From positions 1 through 5,384 of the forward strand of contig JAAYAO010000094.1 in assembly GCA_012719335.1 (NCBI GenBank): a stretch of DNA of 5,384 nt. The letters are read 5' to 3'. Shown here piece by piece: positions 4,907-5,384 of this stretch. Both the position numbers and the translations under genes were made by a program. This DNA comes from Propionibacterium sp. (GTDB lineage Bacteria; Actinomycetota; Actinomycetes; Propionibacteriales; Propionibacteriaceae). Position 1 is the first letter of the stretch; the number at the start of each line of letters is the position of its first letter. Below the pieces are notes generated by a model. That model did no database searches. It was not told where the DNA came from and was given only the letters and a program-made list of their open reading frames with translations.

Positions 4907-5384
4907 TGGCCCACGAACGCGCTGGTCAGCCAGCACTCCCCGAAGATCTGATCGATGTGGACGCCGTGCTCGGCGCCTATCACGACATCACCCCCGATCC
5001 GGACAACCCCGACCAACAGGTCGTGTTCGGCACCTCGGGGCACCGCGGTTCCAGCTTGGACGGAGCCTTCAACGACTTGCACATCGCCGCCACCACCCAG
5101 GCGATCGTCGAGTATCGGGCGAGTGAGGGAGTGACCGGGCCGTTGTTCATCGGCAAGGACACCCACGCCCTGTCCCTGCCGGCCTGGCAGACCGCCCTTG
5201 AGGTGTTGCAGGCCAATGGGGTGGACGTGCGCGCCGAACGCGCCGACGAGTACACCCCGACCCCGGCGGTGTCGCGGGCGATCGTGCGGTACAACGCCGA
5301 GAACTCCGGGCCGCGGGCCGACGGCATCGTGGTCACCCCCTCGCACAACCCGCCGCGCGACGGCGGCTTCAAGTACAACCCGCC
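4906..5384 (+). CDS. pgm: Phosphoglucomutase, alpha-D-glucose-specific (N-terminal part, 3' end outside window)
   Basis: Pgm (EC 5.4.2.2) interconverts glucose-6-phosphate and glucose-1-phosphate via a phosphoserine enzyme and glucose-1,6-bisphosphate, in the cytoplasm; it feeds glucose-1-phosphate to glycogen, trehalose and nucleotide-sugar synthesis. The first 159 codons are present of an expected roughly 545. The E. coli Pgm pattern is clear: RAGQPA (5-10), FGTSGHRGS (41-49), FIGKDTHALS (81-90), the TPTPAVSRAI block (117-126), and the phosphoserine loop TPSHNPP (144-150) followed by DGGFKYNP. The active serine is S146, the same number as in E. coli, which supports ATG 4906 as the start. 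Two out-of-frame ATGs at 4895 and 4898 lie just upstream. It is divergent from the YbbN-like gene across 140 bp. Substrate-binding and metal motifs further on are outside the window. Confidence 0.96.
   Translation, partial: MAHERAGQPALPEDLIDVDAVLGAYHDITPDPDNPDQQVVFGTSGHRGSSLDGAFNDLHIAATTQAIVEYRASEGVTGPLFIGKDTHALSLPAWQTALEVLQANGVDVRAERADEYTPTPAVSRAIVRYNAENSGPRADGIVVTPSHNPPRDGGFKYNP

Overview
The window is G+C-rich bacterial DNA (roughly two thirds G+C or more by eye, strong third-position G/C bias, GTG and ATG starts). It reads as Actinomycetota: the gene set (GlgE, maltokinase, GlgB, a thioredoxin-TPR protein ending in the actinobacterial-type tail RRALTSALF) and a GGTTGAG...TCGAAACC-type intergenic repeat both point that way. 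A Propionibacteriales-like host is a guess only.

Layout. Positions 1-3671 (+) are the end of an alpha-glucan operon. It holds the 3' end of glgE, then maltokinase (mak/pep2) starting 2 bp after the glgE stop, then glgB starting 12 bp after the mak stop with a strong ribosome-binding site. Positions 3672-3847 are a non-coding convergent intergenic region filled by about five degenerate 29-30 bp tandem repeat units, the last extended into an inverted-repeat element. Positions 3848-4765 (-) encode a thioredoxin-fold/TPR protein of the YbbN (CnoX) type without any cysteine. Positions 4766-4905 are a divergent promoter region. From 4906 (+) to the window edge lies the 5' part of pgm (phosphoglucomutase).

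How the genes fit. Mak phosphorylates maltose to alpha-maltose-1-phosphate, GlgE adds the maltosyl unit to an alpha-1,4-glucan, and GlgB introduces the alpha-1,6 branches: together the GlgE pathway of glycogen/alpha-glucan synthesis. Pgm interconverts glucose-6-phosphate and glucose-1-phosphate, the entry to the GlgC-dependent routes. The YbbN-like protein has no obvious metabolic link and is probably a protein-folding factor that happens to lie between them.

No wholly new system is visible; the main genes are conserved families. The points most worth a second look are the repeat array between glgB and the YbbN-like gene, the absence of treS between glgE and mak, the N1-less GlgB, a local codon-usage dip inside mak, a probable leaderless pgm, and the cysteine-free thioredoxin domain.
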